The notes under the pieces: model-generated
What the model was told of the DNA's origin: nothing
What the model saw: only the letters and a program-made list of their open reading frames with translations
Database searches by the model: none
Translations under genes and position numbers: made by a program
Source: Candidatus Iainarchaeum sp.
Lineage (GTDB): Archaea; Iainarchaeota; Iainarchaeia; Iainarchaeales; GCA-2688035
NCBI GenBank assembly: GCA_016931555.1
Contig: JAFGEM010000074.1
Span: 1-34,861 of the forward strand
Reading direction: 5' to 3'
Length of the DNA stretch: 34,861 bases
Part shown: positions 32,442-34,861 of the stretch, in pieces
Position numbering within the stretch: the stretch's first letter is position 1
How the letters are laid out: every line of letters starts with the position of its first letter

Positions 32442-32450
32442 CTTATATAC
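32442..32450 (+). promoter_or_regulatory. TATA box of coaE
   Basis: CTTATATAC lies 23-31 nt upstream of the ATG at 32473, so the transcript is predicted to be leaderless. Confidence 0.5.
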
Positions 32451-32472
32451 TTTTCGCGTCCAATCTTTCTTC

Positions 32473-33051
32473 ATGCTGCGGGTTGCGCTCACGGGCAACA
32501 TTGCAATGGGCAAGACAACTGCCCTCAACTTTTTTTCCGAGCTTGGTTTGGCTACAATAGATTCTGACGAAATTGTTGCCGAGTTCTATAAAAAACCCAA
32601 GGTAGCTGGCTTTTTGCGCAGGCGCTTTGGCACAACCCAAAAAGCCAAGATAGCTGAAATAGTTTTTTGCTATAAAAACGCGCGCGACGAGCTTGAAAAA
32701 TTCTTGCATCCAATGGTTTTTGAGGAGATTGAAACACGCATTTCAAAGTTAAAGAGGCAGGGCAAAAAGCTTGTTGTTGTTGATATCCCGCTCTTGTTTG
32801 AGACTAATTCGGAAAATAATTTTGGCAAAGTTGTTGTTGTTTATGCTACCCAGCCACAGCAGGTTTATCGCCTGCAGAAGCGCAGGCATTCAGTGGCTGA
32901 CGCTTTCCACAGAATTAACGCGCAGGCCCCTATTTTTTCCAAGCTGGAAAAGGCTGATTTTGTTATTGACAATTCCAAGCGCCTTGCAGACACCAAAAGA
33001 CAGGTAAAGCGCGTTGCAAAAAAACTGGCTAAGCTTGCTGAAAAAACTTAA
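32473..33051 (+). CDS. coaE: Dephospho-CoA kinase, bacterial type
   Basis: Phosphorylates dephospho-CoA at the ribose 3'-OH, the last step of CoA synthesis. The 192-aa P-loop kinase begins MLRVALTGNIAMGKTT (Walker A at residues 8-15), has IDSDEIVAEFY near 30, FLHPMVFEEIE near 77, VVVDIPLLFET near 100, and the lid QVYRLQKRRHSVADAFHRI near 135, all in the order of bacterial CoaE. Most archaea use an unrelated GTP-dependent enzyme (DUF359). The frame is open for 57 codons upstream into the divergent gene, but the TATA box and P-loop position fix the ATG at 32473. A bacterial-type coaD lies 0.8 kb downstream. Confidence 0.9.
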   Translation: MLRVALTGNIAMGKTTALNFFSELGLATIDSDEIVAEFYKKPKVAGFLRRRFGTTQKAKIAEIVFCYKNARDELEKFLHPMVFEEIETRISKLKRQGKKLVVVDIPLLFETNSENNFGKVVVVYATQPQQVYRLQKRRHSVADAFHRINAQAPIFSKLEKADFVIDNSKRLADTKRQVKRVAKKLAKLAEKT

Positions 33052-33056
33052 ATACA
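33047..33056 (+). promoter_or_regulatory. TATA box overlapping the coaE stop
   Basis: ACTTAAATAC includes the coaE stop codon and lies 21-30 nt upstream of the ATG at 33077, predicting a separate leaderless transcript for the next gene. Confidence 0.45.
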
Positions 33057-33076
33057 TGTAAAAACCATTCTTTGTT

Positions 33077-33802
33077 ATGCCAAATCAGCGTAAAAGTAAA
33101 ACTCCTTTCCAAAATTTTACTTTGCTTGAATTAAGCCATCTGCATCCGAGCGATATTATGGGCGTGAGTTCGCTTGCGAGTGCGCGCAGAATGCTTGAAA
33201 AGCGCCTGCAATTTGGAAAAAAAATTATTGATTCTGAAACCAAGCCCATGGATTTGGTTATGATTGAGCAGCCAGTGCCCACTACTTATGCCCAGTTTCT
33301 TGACGGTTTGGATGCTGTCCCTGAGGAGGCAAAAAAGGGTTCCCTTGTGCATAAAATTTGGCGTGAGTGCGCAGAGTTTAGCGGGAACTTTTATTTCAAG
33401 CTTGCTGAATACGCTCGGGCAAAAGGGCGCAGAGTAGAGTCCCTTGAATCAGGTTTAACTCAGCGCCCGAGCAGGCTTCAGCGCGCTTACACTCATCTCG
33501 ACCTTCTCGATTCTGAAAAGGCGCATAGAGTAGAGTATTTGTTTCATTTTAGGCGCCATGCCTCAATGGAGGCAAGGATACAGTCAAAAAAACCGAATTT
33601 GGTTATTGCCGCTTCTGGGCACGCAATGCTTTTTGAGCAAAAATTTCATCCAAGGAAAACAATTTATAATCTCCCTGAATTCAATGCTCCGGAAAGAAAA
33701 GCTGAAATTGCACGGCGCCGCAGAACTGCTGTTCACAGGCACAACCTTGAAAAAGCTGCGAGAAGAAAAAATGCCCTTTCCTCAGGGCATAGAAAGAAAT
33801 AA
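33077..33802 (+). CDS. Conserved-looking hypothetical between coaE and coaD
   Basis: A 241-aa protein with no secure assignment. It has LLELSHLHPSDIMGVSS near residue 17, MDLVMIEQPVP near 58, RRVESLESG near 118 and NLVIAASGHAMLFE near 175, ending in a basic tail (HRHNLEKAARRKNALSSGHRKK). The order of His, Glu and GH motifs on predicted strands vaguely recalls the TraB/ChaN superfamily, but similarity is too weak to name it. There is no signal peptide. It has its own TATA box inside the coaE stop. Its place between two CoA synthesis genes may be chance. Confidence 0.65.
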   Translation: MPNQRKSKTPFQNFTLLELSHLHPSDIMGVSSLASARRMLEKRLQFGKKIIDSETKPMDLVMIEQPVPTTYAQFLDGLDAVPEEAKKGSLVHKIWRECAEFSGNFYFKLAEYARAKGRRVESLESGLTQRPSRLQRAYTHLDLLDSEKAHRVEYLFHFRRHASMEARIQSKKPNLVIAASGHAMLFEQKFHPRKTIYNLPEFNAPERKAEIARRRRTAVHRHNLEKAARRKNALSSGHRKK

Positions 33803-33844
33803 GTAGCTTGCCATTGCTATTCTATTATCCGATTAGTGGTTTTT

Positions 33845-34327
33845 ATGGAACGCGTTGCAGTTTATCCCGGAACATTTGACCCAATTACTTTCGGGCACAT
33901 GGACGTTATCAACCGTGCTCTCGAGCTTTTCGACAAACTAATAATTGGCGTGTCAACGCATCCAAACAAAATTCCACTCTTTTCATTGGAAGAGCGCAAG
34001 AAGCTTGTTGCAGACTCAGTCAAAGGCCTTTCCAAGGCAGAGGTTGATTCTTTTGACGGCCTTCTCGTTGACTTTTGCAAAAAAAAGCATGCGGCTACAA
34101 TGATTAGGGGTTTGCGCGCTTTGTCTGATTTTGAATCCGAGTTCCAGCGCGCAACAATTAACAGAAAGCTCTCTCCAAATCTTGATACTGTTTTTGTCAT
34201 GACAAGCGACAAATTCTTTTACCTGAACAGCAGCATTGTAAAGGAACTCGCTCTTTTTGGCGGAAAAATCGACTGCCTTGTTCCCAAGCACGTGGAAAAA
34301 GCCTTGAAACAGAAGCTGAAAAAATAG
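33845..34327 (+). CDS. coaD: Phosphopantetheine adenylyltransferase, bacterial type
   Basis: Joins 4'-phosphopantetheine and ATP to dephospho-CoA, the step before CoaE. The 160-aa length and motifs are those of bacterial CoaD: AVYPGTFDPITFGHMD with the nucleotidyl-transfer GH at residues 17-18, TMIRGLRALSDFESEFQ near 88, and YLNSSIVKELALFGG near 124. Archaea normally carry a different, eukaryote-like enzyme for this step. The ATG at 33845 is preferred over a GTG 9 nt upstream because it begins directly at the first strand. Confidence 0.93.
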   Translation: MERVAVYPGTFDPITFGHMDVINRALELFDKLIIGVSTHPNKIPLFSLEERKKLVADSVKGLSKAEVDSFDGLLVDFCKKKHAATMIRGLRALSDFESEFQRATINRKLSPNLDTVFVMTSDKFFYLNSSIVKELALFGGKIDCLVPKHVEKALKQKLKK

Positions 34328-34331
34328 TTTT

Positions 34332-34643
34332 TTATAATTCTATTCCTTCTTTTAACGCACTTTTCATTGTCCCGTATTCCTTGCTTTTTGCTGCAAATTC
34401 TTCGGGAGTGTAGCAGAATGCGTCTATATTTTGCGCGTGCTTCCAAAACTCGTACATTTTTGCTGTTCTTTCCGTAAATCTCAGATCTTTGAATTTTTCC
34501 GAAACCAGTATTATGTCGTAATCACTTTTTTTTAAGTAGTCTCCGCGTGCCCTGCTGCCAAAGAAAATGGCTTTTTCTATTGGGTATTTTTTCTTTACTT
34601 TTTTGACAAATTCTTTTATTTTTGCATCTGTTTTTTTGCCCAT
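34332..34643 (-). CDS. MNT-type nucleotidyltransferase (MNT/HEPN toxin-antitoxin partner)
   Basis: A 103-aa polymerase-beta-fold nucleotidyltransferase. The motif GSRARGDYLKKSDYDI at residues 29-44 gives the GSxxRG loop and the two metal-binding Asp (41 and 43). A third acidic residue is in QNIDAF near 74. Small proteins of this kind pair with HEPN-domain proteins; in characterised cases the nucleotidyltransferase modifies and inactivates the HEPN ribonuclease. Its start overlaps the upstream HEPN gene by 28 nt. Confidence 0.9.
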   Translation of the reverse strand: MGKKTDAKIKEFVKKVKKKYPIEKAIFFGSRARGDYLKKSDYDIILVSEKFKDLRFTERTAKMYEFWKHAQNIDAFCYTPEEFAAKSKEYGTMKSALKEGIEL

Positions 34644-34861
34644 TCAAGCACCTCTGCTGCGGTTTTTTCATGCCTTTGTGAAATTTCTTTGTCATACAGT
34701 TCTGCGGGAACACCGTTTGCCATGTCAGGATATCTTGTCGTCATGTATTCCGGATTTAGGTCTCTTATTCCTGATAAAAGTTTTTCGGGGCTTTTGAGTT
34801 TTTGCGCGAGATAGATTATTGAATGCCCCTGGGGGATTTCTTTGAGCTTTGAAAGCGCCAG
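34616..34861 (-). CDS. HEPN-domain protein, partial (cut by the window end)
   Basis: The last 81 codons of a gene that continues beyond 34861. The visible part includes HSIIYLAQKLKSPEKLL, DLNPEYMTTRYPDMANGVP and a C-terminal AAEVLEWAKKQMQK, the usual C-terminal pattern of HEPN proteins paired with MNT nucleotidyltransferases. HEPN proteins are often RNases acting as toxins; the catalytic RxxxxH would be further along and is not conclusively visible here. It overlaps the nucleotidyltransferase gene by 28 nt. Confidence 0.85.
   Translation of the reverse strand: MALSKLKEIPQGHSIIYLAQKLKSPEKLLSGIRDLNPEYMTTRYPDMANGVPAELYDKEISQRHEKTAAEVLEWAKKQMQK

Noticed and set aside
1..34861. CRISPR arrays, tRNA or rRNA genes, insertion sequences
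   Set aside because: No regularly spaced repeats, no cloverleaf with T-loop consensus, no rRNA-like blocks and no transposase were recognised by eye on either strand; a covariance-model scan would settle the RNA genes.

Overview
The window looks like a chromosomal piece of a DPANN-type archaeon, probably near Diapherotrites/Micrarchaeota; the phylum is an inference. Supporting evidence: the archaeal modified mevalonate pathway, a DTD2-type D-aminoacyl-tRNA deacylase, a class III (archaeal pilin) signal peptide, KaiC-like ATPases, TATA-box promoters 25-30 nt from several starts (many apparently leaderless) and GGTG-type ribosome binding sites with frequent TTG or GTG starts. Several genes are of bacterial type: class II HMG-CoA reductase, CoaE and CoaD.

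Region 1 (1-12.8 kb, all minus strand) is one tightly packed operon, with 1- to 4-nt gaps or overlaps at many joints. Read 5' to 3' (right to left) it encodes a GltD-like flavoprotein, HMG-CoA reductase, HMG-CoA synthase, acetoacetyl-CoA thiolase, a 51-aa basic microprotein, a DUF35 Zn-ribbon/OB scaffold, mevalonate kinase, UbiX, a UbiD-family decarboxylase, the large and small subunits of phosphomevalonate dehydratase (aconitase X), isopentenyl phosphate kinase, a 158-aa unknown, a Nudix hydrolase and type 2 IPP isomerase. This is the complete archaeal route from acetyl-CoA to IPP and DMAPP, including the UbiX needed to make the decarboxylase's prenylated FMN. A 14-bp perfect palindrome sits just downstream of a candidate TATA box ahead of the first gene.

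Region 2 (12.8-21.1 kb) holds two small unknowns, a winged-helix protein, a Tat-type lipoprotein, D-aminoacyl-tRNA deacylase, a geranylgeranyl-diphosphate-type prenyl synthase (which would use the IPP/DMAPP of region 1), two tandem surface proteins with nearly identical N-termini, a pilin-like protein, a tandem-duplicated ThyX-like protein and a Tat-type glucosaminidase-like hydrolase.

Region 3 (21.1-29.9 kb) holds pyruvate phosphate dikinase, small basic unknowns, a cysteine-rich lipoprotein, a VapBC toxin-antitoxin pair lying between a Cas4-like nuclease gene and a decayed fragment of a second copy of that gene, a long coiled-coil protein, and a pair of KaiC-like proteins, one of which lacks its P-loop.

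Region 4 (30-34.9 kb) holds two GT4 glycosyltransferases (one frameshifted near its start), bacterial-type dephospho-CoA kinase and phosphopantetheine adenylyltransferase on either side of an unknown gene, and a MNT/HEPN nucleotidyltransferase pair cut by the window end. No stretch over 300 bases lacks a gene. No rRNA, tRNA, CRISPR array or insertion sequence was recognised by eye.
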